Assembly (NCBI GenBank): GCA_964362485.1
Contig: CAYIEX010000083.1
Location: forward strand, 1 to 7,503
Direction: 5' to 3'
Source of the DNA: CAMAVK01 sp964362485
GTDB taxonomy: Archaea > Nanobdellota > Nanobdellia > Woesearchaeales > GW2011-AR9
Length of the DNA: 7,503 nucleotides
Within the stretch, counting starts at the first letter, position 1. Each line of letters begins with the position of its first letter. Under the pieces are notes generated by a model that saw only the letters and a list, made by a program, of their open reading frames with translations, was not told the DNA's origin and did no database searches. A program made the position numbers and the translations under genes. This document shows positions 1 through 4,741 of the stretch, piece after piece.

Positions 1-127
1 TATGATCTTCCGTGTTTGGGCTATTTCTTAGCGGAAGCAAACTTAAGTAAAAACTGCCCAGTAATCCTTCAAATTCTTCGTATCTGAAATCGGTTCTGGG
101 CATACATCCCGTATTATATCCTGGCAT
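1..127 (-). CDS. 5' end of an unrecognised protein, cut by the window edge
   Basis: An open frame of 42 codons runs from an ATG at 127 down to the left edge without a stop. It begins MPGYNTGCMPRTDF and continues with an acidic, aromatic stretch (RYEEFEGLLGSFYL). An in-frame TGA lies three codons upstream (134-136), so this ATG is the first possible start. A TATA-like box (GTTTATAAAG on the minus strand, 161-170) is centred about 39 nt upstream, which predicts a short leader of roughly 12-15 nt with no clear Shine-Dalgarno. I do not recognise the protein. The frame is short enough that chance is possible, but promoter placement and upstream stop favour a real gene start. Confidence 0.5.
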   Translation of the reverse strand, partial: MPGYNTGCMPRTDFRYEEFEGLLGSFYLSLLPLRNSPNTEDH

Positions 128-160
128 TTTTATTCACTTACAAATTAATTATGATCTTAT

Positions 161-170
161 CTTTATAAAC
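161..170 (-). promoter_or_regulatory. TATA box for the partial gene at the left edge
   Basis: GTTTATAAAG on the minus strand matches the archaeal TATA consensus and lies about 39 nt before the ATG at 127. Two tandem copies of an 8-mer lie directly upstream (187-202). Confidence 0.45.
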
Positions 171-186
171 ATTTCAATAATATTAA

Positions 187-202
187 CGCACTTACGCACT
201 TA
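187..202. repeat. tandem 8-mer CGCACTTA x2
   Basis: CGCACTTA occurs twice back to back (187-194 and 195-202) in the noncoding region. The pair sits 17-41 nt upstream of the minus-strand TATA box at 161-170, where archaeal activator or repressor sites can lie. No function can be assigned. Confidence 0.4.
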
Positions 203-338
203 CAATACTACATCGACATCGTAACGACGCCCACCCCTATTAATCGAGATTTCTTGACTTCGATGATCATTCTATCAAAATCTCGTACCCATTTCATCCG
301 ATGAAACGAACAGGAATGCCTCGGTTTTACAAAGTGGG

Positions 339-348
339 AAATAAAAAA
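339..348 (-). terminator. oligo-T terminator downstream of tRNA-Gly
   Basis: On the minus strand this reads TTTTTTATTT, about 37 nt past the tRNA 3' end. Archaeal transcription commonly ends at such T-runs without a hairpin. Confidence 0.4.
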
Positions 349-384
349 CCCTCATCCAACCAAGAAATAGAACTGGGACTGAAA

Positions 385-495
385 TGCACCGGCCGGGATT
401 CGAACCCGGATGATCGGCTCTCGTCACAAAGACGAGTTCCGAAAACTCGTTTTCGATATGGAAGGCCGACATACTAGCCGTTATATTACCGGTGC
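385..495 (-). tRNA. tRNA-Gly(UCC) with an intron
   Basis: The minus strand folds into a full cloverleaf: acceptor GCACCGG/CCGGTGC (489-495 with 386-392), D arm with a 3-bp stem and GG in the loop, anticodon stem TCGGC/GCCGA (465-469 with 414-418), variable loop of 4 nt, T arm CCGGG-TTCGAAT-CCCGG, and discriminator A at 385. Removing 420-458 gives a 7-nt anticodon loop CTTCCAA, so the anticodon is UCC and the tRNA reads GGA/GGG glycine codons. The mature length is 72 nt. The 3' CCA is not encoded, as is common in archaea. The isotype depends on the intron sitting at the canonical 37/38 site. The alternative hairpin that would present UUG (Gln) fits the arm geometry poorly. Confidence 0.9.
420..458 (-). 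other. tRNA intron, 39 nt, position 37/38
   Basis: This segment interrupts the anticodon loop just 3' of the base after the anticodon, the usual place for archaeal tRNA introns removed by the splicing endonuclease. A bulge-helix-bulge can be drawn with CTTC of the loop facing GACG of the intron, but it contains one mismatch, so it is relaxed rather than canonical. The intron contains ACGAG twice and CTCGT once. CTCGT can therefore pair with either copy, giving two competing hairpins. Confidence 0.75.
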
Positions 496-520
496 AATAC
501 GATCATCTTTTTAGCACTAC

Positions 521-529
521 CTTTATTAA
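521..529 (-). promoter_or_regulatory. TATA-like box of the tRNA gene
   Basis: TTAATAAAG on the minus strand lies 26-34 nt upstream of the mature tRNA 5' end, the expected distance for archaeal box A. Confidence 0.45.
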
Positions 530-579
530 CTTTTTGGCAAAGTCCTCAGCCTTCTTCTGGTAACCCTACATTCACAACT

Positions 580-588
580 CATATAAAT
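580..588 (+). promoter_or_regulatory. TATA box for the gene at 609
   Basis: CATATAAAT is centred about 25 nt before the ATG at 609, so transcription would start at or next to the start codon. No Shine-Dalgarno is present, which agrees with a leaderless mRNA. Confidence 0.6.
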
Positions 589-608
589 TATCTCCTTCCC
601 AAAAATCG

Positions 609-1301
609 ATGTCACTTCATCTTATCGCACTCTCATACGATGACGTTTTTGAGGGTCCTAAGAAACTATGTTCTCTTTACGACAAACTCAATGCTGACAT
701 CGTAGTTTCCACAACATCGCAAACTCATCTTAATCGAATTTTTAGCGCAGTAGATGATTTCCTTGCACACCCCTCCATCTCTCAACTCAAACCACTACGC
801 CAAAAAGAACTCTTAGATTATCTTCTCGATAAGAGTATGTACTTCCCACATCACACTAATCACCATTATGCACATAAAAATGGAATTACACATCTCCTTG
901 CCGATCCTTCCTATCATCTTTCTGAAAAAAGCTATCATCAATTTATAATCGAGATCAAAAGTCTTATCCAAGACCCCTCCTCCTGCTATTATCCTTCTGC
1001 TGATGACAACCGCAGAACTCTCACTTCTGCCAGACTAGCAGAATGTTGGGATTACGGTTGCCAAAACGAACATTCTTTCATCTTTGAAGCACTTTTCTTC
1101 GCACAAAAATTGTATGATTGGGCCAGTTGGCAAAGCCCCATCCCTCTACGCGAACTCGAACAACAAATCAGGTTTAATTATAACCCCCAGCAACGAGTGG
1201 TAGTTCCACTCGAGATGAAGCAATGCTTTAATAGTCGTCTGAGGTTAACGCTCTACTCTAGGCTACAAGATCTAAATCCTACGCGAGAATTATTAATGTA
1301 A
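609..1301 (+). CDS. hypothetical protein, possibly TraB/PrgY-like
   Basis: A 230-residue soluble protein with no signal peptide or membrane segment. The N-terminus (LHLIALSYDDVFEGPKKL, then a second strand DIVVSTTS at 30-37) has a strand-helix-strand layout reminiscent of the TraB/PrgY/GumN group, whose members begin with a short strand, a histidine or acidic turn, and a helix. This is a weak impression: the usual conserved GTxH is replaced by ALSYDD. Residues 81-89 are histidine-rich (HHTNHHYAH). Another conserved-looking block is TSARLAECWDYGCQNEHSFI at 139-158, with Cys146 and Cys151. The start is chosen because a TATA box lies 25 nt upstream. The gene is divergent from the tRNA and about 135 bp upstream of tuf, on the same strand but with its own promoter. 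Existence is likely; function is unknown. Confidence 0.75.
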   Translation: MSLHLIALSYDDVFEGPKKLCSLYDKLNADIVVSTTSQTHLNRIFSAVDDFLAHPSISQLKPLRQKELLDYLLDKSMYFPHHTNHHYAHKNGITHLLADPSYHLSEKSYHQFIIEIKSLIQDPSSCYYPSADDNRRTLTSARLAECWDYGCQNEHSFIFEALFFAQKLYDWASWQSPIPLRELEQQIRFNYNPQQRVVVPLEMKQCFNSRLRLTLYSRLQDLNPTRELLM

Positions 1302-1309
1302 CTTTGCTC

Positions 1310-1336
1310 CTTTATTTTACTCATTTAGTTTTTTCT
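1310..1336 (+). terminator. T-rich terminator after the hypothetical gene
   Basis: Pyrimidine-rich sequence ending in a T6 run (1329-1334) lies within 35 nt of the stop codon and upstream of the tuf promoter. Confidence 0.45.
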
Positions 1337-1372
1337 TAACATACCCAAAATTTTCACCGATCTGCAACCGAA

Positions 1373-1384
1373 ATATTTATAAAG
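1373..1384 (+). promoter_or_regulatory. tuf promoter (TATA box with purine-rich BRE)
   Basis: ATATTTATAAAG preceded by CCGAA is a strong archaeal BRE/TATA pair. Its position predicts a start site near 1405-1410 and a leader of about 30 nt that contains the Shine-Dalgarno sequence. Confidence 0.7.
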
Positions 1385-1425
1385 AATTCCCAAACCACAA
1401 CCCCCAACCTATTTTCATATTAAAC

Positions 1426-1430
1426 GGAGG
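1426..1430 (+). promoter_or_regulatory. Shine-Dalgarno of tuf (GGAGG)
   Basis: GGAGG lies 7 nt before the ATG at 1438 and is complementary to the anti-SD at the archaeal 16S rRNA 3' end. Most other genes in the window lack such a site. Confidence 0.8.
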
Positions 1431-1437
1431 AAATACA

Positions 1438-2730
1438 ATGGCAAAAACAAAAGAACACATCAACCTTGTTTTCATTGGTCACGTTGATCACGGTAAGTCC
1501 ACTACTGTTGGCCGATTACTGTACAACGCAGGCACAATTGACGAGCAAACCATGCGAAAGCTCAAGGAGAAAGCTCAGCAACTAGGAAAATCCGGCTTCG
1601 AATTCGCATTCGTAATGGACAATCTAAAAGAAGAGCAGGAACGTGGTGTAACCATCGACCTTGCTCATAAAAGATTCGATACTGAAAAATACTATTTCAC
1701 CATTATCGACGCACCTGGTCACAGAGATTTTATCAAGAATATGATTACGGGAGCTTCCCAGGCTGATTGCGCAGTTCTTGTTGTAGCAGCAAACGATGGA
1801 GTTAACGCTCAAACCATTGAGCACCTTCGCTTATCCAAAATCTTTGGTGTAGGACAACTTGTTGTAGCTGTAAACAAGATGGATATCTCTGGTGTTGATT
1901 ATAAAGAATCTCGCTACAAAGAAGTAATCGAAGACGTTAAAAAGCACGCAACCCAAGCAGGATGGAAAGTAGACACTCTTCGCTTCATTCCAATCGCATC
2001 ATTTCCTGGTGAGAACATTAACAAGAAATCTGAGAAGATGCCTTGGTGGACAGGTGATACACTTTTAGATTCCATCAACAAATTTGATGTACCTAAAAAG
2101 CCAACTGATCTACCTCTTCGCTTGCCTCTTCAAGACGTTTACAACATCACCGGTATTGGCGTTGTTCCAGTAGGACGTGTTGAAACTGGTGTCATGAAAA
2201 TTGGTGACAAAGTTACCATAGTTCCTGGCCGTGAAGGTAAGGGAATTTCTGGTGAAGTAAAGACCATTGAAATGCATCACGAACAAGTTCAACAAGCTGA
2301 GCCTGGTGACAACATTGGATTCAACGTTCGCGGTGTAGGTAAAAAAGATATCGCTCGTGGTGACGTTCTTGGACATTCCACCAACGTTCCAAGTGTAGCG
2401 AGTGAATTTACTGCGCAAGTTGTAATCATGAACCACCCAACTGTTGTTACTGTAGGATACACTCCTGTCTTTCACATCCACACGGCGCAAGTAGCATGCC
2501 AGTTTATCGAGATCGTAAAGAAGATGAATCCAGCAACTGGTGCAGAGATTACTGAAAACAAAGACGTTCTTCGCAATGGAGACGCTGCAATCGTTAAGCT
2601 ACGCCCAGTTCAGCCACTGGTAATCGAAAAGCATACTGTAATCCCACAGATGTCCAGATTCGCTATCCGTGATTCCGGTGCAACTGTAGCAGCAGGTATG
2701 TGTACTGATTTAGTACTAAAACAACTATAA
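1438..2730 (+). CDS. tuf: translation elongation factor 1-alpha (aEF1A)
   Basis: This GTPase delivers aminoacyl-tRNA to the ribosomal A site. It has 430 residues, the normal archaeal length. The GTP-binding domain shows the P-loop GHVDHGKS (14-21), the switch I segment ERGVTIDLA (68-76) with Thr72, the switch II DAPGH (91-95), the NKMD base-specificity motif (146-149), and the G5 region around ASF (187-189). Two beta-barrel domains follow: the first begins near 228 (RLPLQDVYNI) and the last ends with the family signature MSRFAIRDSGATVAAG (405-420). The archaeal/eukaryotic type is clear from the long insert between the P-loop and switch I. It has its own promoter, a GGAGG leader and a T9 terminator. 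The usual downstream partner rpsJ is about 3.1 kb away instead of adjacent. Confidence 0.98.
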   Translation: MAKTKEHINLVFIGHVDHGKSTTVGRLLYNAGTIDEQTMRKLKEKAQQLGKSGFEFAFVMDNLKEEQERGVTIDLAHKRFDTEKYYFTIIDAPGHRDFIKNMITGASQADCAVLVVAANDGVNAQTIEHLRLSKIFGVGQLVVAVNKMDISGVDYKESRYKEVIEDVKKHATQAGWKVDTLRFIPIASFPGENINKKSEKMPWWTGDTLLDSINKFDVPKKPTDLPLRLPLQDVYNITGIGVVPVGRVETGVMKIGDKVTIVPGREGKGISGEVKTIEMHHEQVQQAEPGDNIGFNVRGVGKKDIARGDVLGHSTNVPSVASEFTAQVVIMNHPTVVTVGYTPVFHIHTAQVACQFIEIVKKMNPATGAEITENKDVLRNGDAAIVKLRPVQPLVIEKHTVIPQMSRFAIRDSGATVAAGMCTDLVLKQL

Positions 2731-2760
2731 TTTTTTTTTAATAGTATCTTTTTTCTTTTA
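2731..2760 (+). terminator. oligo-T terminator of tuf
   Basis: A run of nine T starts directly after the tuf stop codon (2731-2739), and a second T-rich run follows (2749-2759). Together they form a typical strong archaeal terminator. Confidence 0.75.
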
Positions 2761-2763
2761 TTA

Positions 2764-2799
2764 AGTCCATCGGCATAAAGTCTATCGGCAGAGATTTAC
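2764..2799 (+). repeat. noncoding repeat element, partial copy 1 with doubled head motif
   Basis: AGTCCATCGGC (2764-2774) and AGTCTATCGGC (2779-2789) form a 15-nt period direct repeat. The second continues as AGAGATTTAC, matching the element at 3672-3692 at 17 of 21 bases. It lies just before the start codon at 2814. Confidence 0.55.
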
Positions 2800-2813
2800 A
2801 ACAAATAATTAAA

Positions 2814-3086
2814 ATGGTCAAAATTTTATCATATATCACGATTGGTATTTGCAGCACAGCAATTGGCATTAGTGCATCTCAAATATACCATTGGCTTACT
2901 CACAAAAAGGAACTATTGGCCCCTGTTGAAAATGGATTTGTCCGCCCAAATGATTTAGAATTTATTATTACTGATAGAAATACAAATAGCCTACGAGAAC
3001 CCACTATCGTGTATCAGGGTCAGATTTATGATCTAAAACTCGATCGCGATGATAGAGTAAGCCTCGTGCCTTACAGAAACGAATAG
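2814..3086 (+). CDS. small membrane-anchored hypothetical protein
   Basis: A 90-residue protein with one N-terminal hydrophobic segment (about residues 4-22, ILSYITIGICSTAIGISAS) followed by a short basic patch (HKK) and a polar domain of about 55 residues. The soluble part reads as a small beta-rich unit: GFVRPNDLEFIITDRNTNS, then TIVYQGQIYDLKLD, then RVSLVPY. By the distribution of charge the N-terminus would be a signal anchor, but orientation cannot be decided. No Shine-Dalgarno is present; a TATA-like TTTTATTAA (2755-2763) lies upstream, overlapping the tuf terminator. I do not recognise a named family. Confidence 0.75.
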   Translation: MVKILSYITIGICSTAIGISASQIYHWLTHKKELLAPVENGFVRPNDLEFIITDRNTNSLREPTIVYQGQIYDLKLDRDDRVSLVPYRNE

Positions 3087-3113
3087 TTAATTAATTTCAT
3101 CCTCAGGTTCTTG

Positions 3114-3165
3114 GTATGGTCACCATGCGGAGATTATCATAGTTTTATCAAACTCTAAATTCTAT
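3114..3165 (+). repeat. noncoding repeat element, copy 2
   Basis: These 52 nt align without gaps to 3667-3718 at 39 of 52 bases, with the core GCGGAGAT (3127-3134) and CATAGTT (3138 onward) fully conserved. It ends about 20 nt before a TATA box. Confidence 0.6.
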
Positions 3166-3186
3166 GGGGCCAACAAAACCACAAAC

Positions 3187-3196
3187 AATATATATC
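3187..3196 (+). promoter_or_regulatory. TATA box of the frameshifted gene
   Basis: AATATATATC lies about 47 nt before the ATG at 3239, predicting a leader of about 20 nt that holds the GGTGAT Shine-Dalgarno. Confidence 0.45.
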
Positions 3197-3238
3197 AAAT
3201 GTACTTCTTTTCAATAAAAATATAGGTGGTGATGATTT

Positions 3239-3280
3239 ATGTTTGGTTCAGGTAGTAAACTGGGTAAATTTCTTTATTAA
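3239..3280 (+). other. probable true 5' end of the frameshifted gene (13 codons)
   Basis: An ATG at 3239 is preceded by GGTGAT (3228-3233, 5-nt spacing), a good match to the archaeal SD. It encodes MFGSGSKLGKFLY and stops at TAA 3278-3280. The next frame takes over seamlessly with LLNDGNEAKAVALFNKK. One extra base in the AAATTTC run near 3266-3272 would join them as MFGSGSKLGKF-SLLNDGNEAK. This segment has the translation signals that the downstream frame lacks. Confidence 0.55.
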
Positions 3281-3303
3281 ATGATGGGAATGAAGCCAAG
3301 GCG

Positions 3304-3609
3304 GTGGCTTTGTTTAACAAGAAAGTTGGTGATGTTAATGCGATCGTTAATGATCTTTCTGGTCTTGCGAGTTTGTTTAATGATTATAAAGAGATTCTAA
3401 GAAAAATAGCTGCTGCAAACAGATCAATGGCTTCTAACCGGCCAAGAAGAGGGGCGGGAGGAAGAGTTAGGCTTAGTCCAAGTGGTCCACGGGGAGGAGG
3501 TCCTGATTTTGAAGTTCAAATAGCTGTGTTAAAAAAAGATGGTGAAAAATTGATTGTTCAAATTAAAGCCGTTACTCGTAAAATATTTTTAGAAGAACGA
3601 GAATTATAA
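3304..3609 (+). CDS. coiled-coil/Gly-Arg-rich hypothetical protein, likely 5' frameshifted
   Basis: The intact frame from the GTG at 3304 gives 101 residues. It is open back to 3268 (in-frame stop at 3265), but no ATG and no clear Shine-Dalgarno serve this frame. Residues 10-40 (DVNAIVNDLSGL to RKIAAANR) look like an amphipathic helix or coiled coil. Residues 46-68 are a Gly/Arg/Pro-rich linker (RPRRGAGGRVRLSP...GPRGGGPD). Residues 69-101 form a second charged helix. The upstream 13-codon piece at 3239 has a promoter and SD, and joining the two would give about 123 residues. The break is either a real mutation, a sequencing error in an A/T run, or recoding. I do not recognise a function; a helix-linker-helix structural or nucleic-acid-binding role is only a guess. 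Confidence 0.65.
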   Translation: MALFNKKVGDVNAIVNDLSGLASLFNDYKEILRKIAAANRSMASNRPRRGAGGRVRLSPSGPRGGGPDFEVQIAVLKKDGEKLIVQIKAVTRKIFLEEREL

Positions 3610-3629
3610 CTTTATGGGTTTTGTTACAT

Positions 3630-3653
3630 TGTCTGACAGTTAATTGTCAGACA
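3630..3653. repeat. near-perfect 24-bp palindrome
   Basis: TGTCTGACA (3630-3638) and TGTCAGACA (3645-3653) are exact inverted repeats of 9 bp around GTTAAT, whose inner TTAA is also self-complementary. It lies 21 nt past the stop of the upstream gene and about 75 nt before the TATA box of the MazG-like gene. It may be a dimeric-regulator operator or a hairpin at the mRNA 3' end. The lack of a T-run right after it argues against a simple terminator. Confidence 0.7.
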
Positions 3654-3666
3654 GAGTATCCCCGCA

Positions 3667-3718
3667 GTATAGTCAATCGGCGGAGATAAACATAGTTCTA
3701 TCTCACTCGAATTTTTAT
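3667..3718 (+). repeat. noncoding repeat element, copy 3
   Basis: Ungapped match to 3114-3165 (39 of 52). It also contains the head motif AGTCAATCGGC (3671 on), shared with 2764-2789. Within this copy GAGATA (3683-3688) and TATCTC (3699-3704) form an inverted repeat that copy 2 does not preserve. It ends 8 nt before a TATA box. Confidence 0.6.
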
Positions 3719-3725
3719 AGCACAC

Positions 3726-3734
3726 TATTTATAG
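3726..3734 (+). promoter_or_regulatory. TATA box of the MazG-like gene
   Basis: TATTTATAG is centred about 26 nt before the ATG at 3756, so the mRNA is probably leaderless. Confidence 0.6.
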
Positions 3735-3755
3735 TAGCTTGCCTCTTCAATAACC

Positions 3756-4052
3756 ATGCCCCTCATCTACTACGGTAAACTCGTTCGCGATAAAATTCCC
3801 GAAATCATGAAAGCAAATGGAGAGCACCCTTTCTATTTCAATGCTCGAGATCATTTTTCAGAGCAAACAATGGAACGACTTCTCGACGAAAAATTGGCTG
3901 AAGAGTTGCGCGAATTTCAGGAGAACCCCTGTCCCGAAGAAATGGCCGACATTGTTGAGGTCATTTACGCAATAGCCGATCATTATGGAGTAAAAGAAGA
4001 ACAATTAGAAGCTACTCTTGCGATGAGAACTCTTTGCGATAAGAAAAAATGA
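3756..4052 (+). CDS. MazG-like nucleoside triphosphate pyrophosphohydrolase
   Basis: A 98-residue all-alpha NTP-PPase of the MazG/PRA-PH superfamily. These enzymes cleave (d)NTPs to (d)NMP and pyrophosphate with Mg2+, often to remove non-canonical nucleotides. The N-terminus GKLVRDKIPEIMKANG (7-22) is the familiar start of the small MazG-like group. The metal-binding acidic residues are visible as EELREF (49-54; Glu50, Glu53) and EEMADIVEV (61-69; Glu62, Asp65), which fits the ExxE...ExxD pattern. Many relatives end in a basic K...RGGF segment; here the protein stops at MRTLCDKKK, so it is slightly short at the C-terminus. The gene is transcribed singly from a leaderless promoter and converges on the zinc-ribbon gene. 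The true substrate cannot be read from sequence. Confidence 0.85.
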   Translation: MPLIYYGKLVRDKIPEIMKANGEHPFYFNARDHFSEQTMERLLDEKLAEELREFQENPCPEEMADIVEVIYAIADHYGVKEEQLEATLAMRTLCDKKK

Positions 4053-4091
4053 AAAGTTCTCTGATCTTAGCCTATATTATTCTAAACAATT

Positions 4092-4123
4092 CATTTTTAT
4101 CCAACTTTTTAAGATATGGATTC
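4092..4123. terminator. possible shared terminator between convergent genes
   Basis: This short gap between the convergent genes holds a T5 run (4094-4098) and an imperfect hairpin (ATCCA at 4099-4103 with TGGAT at 4117-4121, inner CTT/AAG), with T5 on one strand and A/T-rich sequence on the other. Confidence 0.3.
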
Positions 4124-4143
4124 ATTTGCATTTTGTGGAGAAT

Positions 4144-4395
4144 TTAGTCATTTCCAACCATTCGATCAAAGCAGGTATCACACAAACCATTGTGCCAATC
4201 ACGATTATGGGCAGAAATCATCGCTTTACATTGTTTGCAGATGTAGTTAATTTCATCATCATGCTTCTTATAAAACGTGCGCGTCTTTCCTTCCATCTCT
4301 TTCGAACCAATTGTTTGAGCAAATGAACCTTCCGCCCAGAATCCGTCTTCTTCAGGTACGTCTTTTCCATCAAGTTTTTTTTTGGGCATAACCAT
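4144..4395 (-). CDS. small zinc-ribbon hypothetical protein
   Basis: An 83-residue protein with two CxxC knuckles, CKQC (53-56) and CDTC (72-75), separated by 15 residues. This spacing fits a single Zn(II) ribbon or treble-clef fold. Before it lies a polar, acidic N-terminal region (KKKLDGKDVPEEDGFWAEGS) and a basic stretch TRTFYKKHDD. The zinc knuckles and regular spacing make this a real gene rather than a shadow of the plus-strand frames that overlap it. Two starts are possible: ATG at 4395 or the third codon ATG at 4389. A TATA-like TTTTAATAG (4410-4418) would place a leaderless start at about 4389, giving MPKKKLDG. It is divergent from the VapB gene. The role is unknown; DNA, RNA or protein binding are all possible. 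Confidence 0.75.
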   Translation of the reverse strand: MVMPKKKLDGKDVPEEDGFWAEGSFAQTIGSKEMEGKTRTFYKKHDDEINYICKQCKAMISAHNRDWHNGLCDTCFDRMVGND

Positions 4396-4409
4396 TTTAA
4401 CAATTTAAT

Positions 4410-4418
4410 CTATTAAAA
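4410..4418 (-). promoter_or_regulatory. TATA-like box of the zinc-ribbon gene
   Basis: TTTTAATAG on the minus strand is centred about 25 nt from the internal ATG at 4389 and 19 nt from the ATG at 4395, which favours the shorter protein. Confidence 0.4.
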
Positions 4419-4461
4419 TTCTTTGGAAGTAGTACGTTTTTCGGTAATAATCAAGCAAAAA

Positions 4462-4470
4462 TTTTAAATA
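4462..4470 (+). promoter_or_regulatory. TATA box of the vapBC-like operon
   Basis: TTTTAAATA is centred 27 nt before the ATG at 4493, giving a leaderless first gene. Antitoxin autorepression would be expected to act here, but I see no obvious palindromic operator in 4430-4492. Confidence 0.55.
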
Positions 4471-4492
4471 CTCCTTCCCATTTTTAGCTAGT

Positions 4493-4738
4493 ATGGGCAT
4501 AGCTAAAGTTACTACCAATTATCAAGTGACCATTCCGAAAGATATAAGGAAATTAAAAAACATCAAAGTAGGTGATACTATCCTTTTTACTCTGAAGGGA
4601 GATAGGGTTGATTTTGTAAAAATGGATCAAAAGATGCTTGTTCGTGAAACGGCAGGGATTTGGAAGAGTTCGGGTAGTGGTGCAGAATATGTTGATGAAA
4701 TTCGTAAGAGTTGGAGAAAACGTCAAGAGAGGATATAG
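4493..4738 (+). CDS. vapB: AbrB/SpoVT-family antitoxin (VapB-like)
   Basis: An 81-residue DNA-binding antitoxin. The N-terminal swapped-hairpin AbrB domain spans about residues 2-46, with the signature KVTTNYQVTIPKDIRKLKNIKVGDTILFT (5-33): a strand, the VTIPKDIR turn, and the VGD that precedes the next strand. Such domains dimerise and bind palindromic operators. The C-terminal tail (about 50-81, ETAGIWKSS to RKRQERI) carries the region that in VapB proteins wraps over the toxin and blocks its active site. The toxin gene starts 3 nt after the stop codon, so both are one operon. VapB usually represses its own promoter with the VapC complex as co-repressor. The gene symbol is by family and neighbour. 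Confidence 0.88.
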   Translation: MGIAKVTTNYQVTIPKDIRKLKNIKVGDTILFTLKGDRVDFVKMDQKMLVRETAGIWKSSGSGAEYVDEIRKSWRKRQERI

Positions 4739-4741
4739 TTT

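Larger units (their letters stand above)
128..384. other. noncoding stretch between the left-edge gene and the tRNA
   Basis: I see no supportable gene here on either strand. It holds the promoter of the left-edge gene, the tandem 8-mer, an inverted repeat (CGAGATTT at 245-252 with AAATCTCG at 278-285, loop rich in TGATCA), and the likely oligo-T terminator of the tRNA (339-348, minus strand). Confidence 0.5.

Noticed and set aside
275..472. Minus-strand 65-codon open frame over the tRNA
   Set aside because: It covers the tRNA-Gly gene, whose cloverleaf is complete; the translation is a by-product.
385..495. tRNA-Gln(UUG) reading, using CTCGT-CTTTGTG-ACGAG as the anticodon arm
   Set aside because: It would leave extra sequence on both sides of the anticodon stem. 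The TCGGC/GCCGA stem fits the D-arm and variable-loop spacing exactly and gives the normal 37/38 intron position.
1624..2490. Two minus-strand open frames inside tuf
   Set aside because: Both are antisense to well-conserved EF1A sequence and have no promoter or protein-family features.
3227..3245. C/D-box sRNA suggested by GTGATGA at 3229
   Set aside because: No matching CUGA D box at a suitable distance; the sequence is better explained as the Shine-Dalgarno and start of the frameshifted gene.
4030..4120. Frameshift in the A6 run at the end of the MazG-like gene hiding a longer C-terminus
   Set aside because: Neither alternative frame yields the K...RGGF ending seen in relatives; the short end is taken as real.
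4126..4326. Plus-strand open frame opposite the zinc-ribbon gene
   Set aside because: The minus strand encodes two CxxC knuckles with regular spacing and a placed TATA box; the plus frame has no such support. The second minus frame at 4218-4403 is likewise a shadow.
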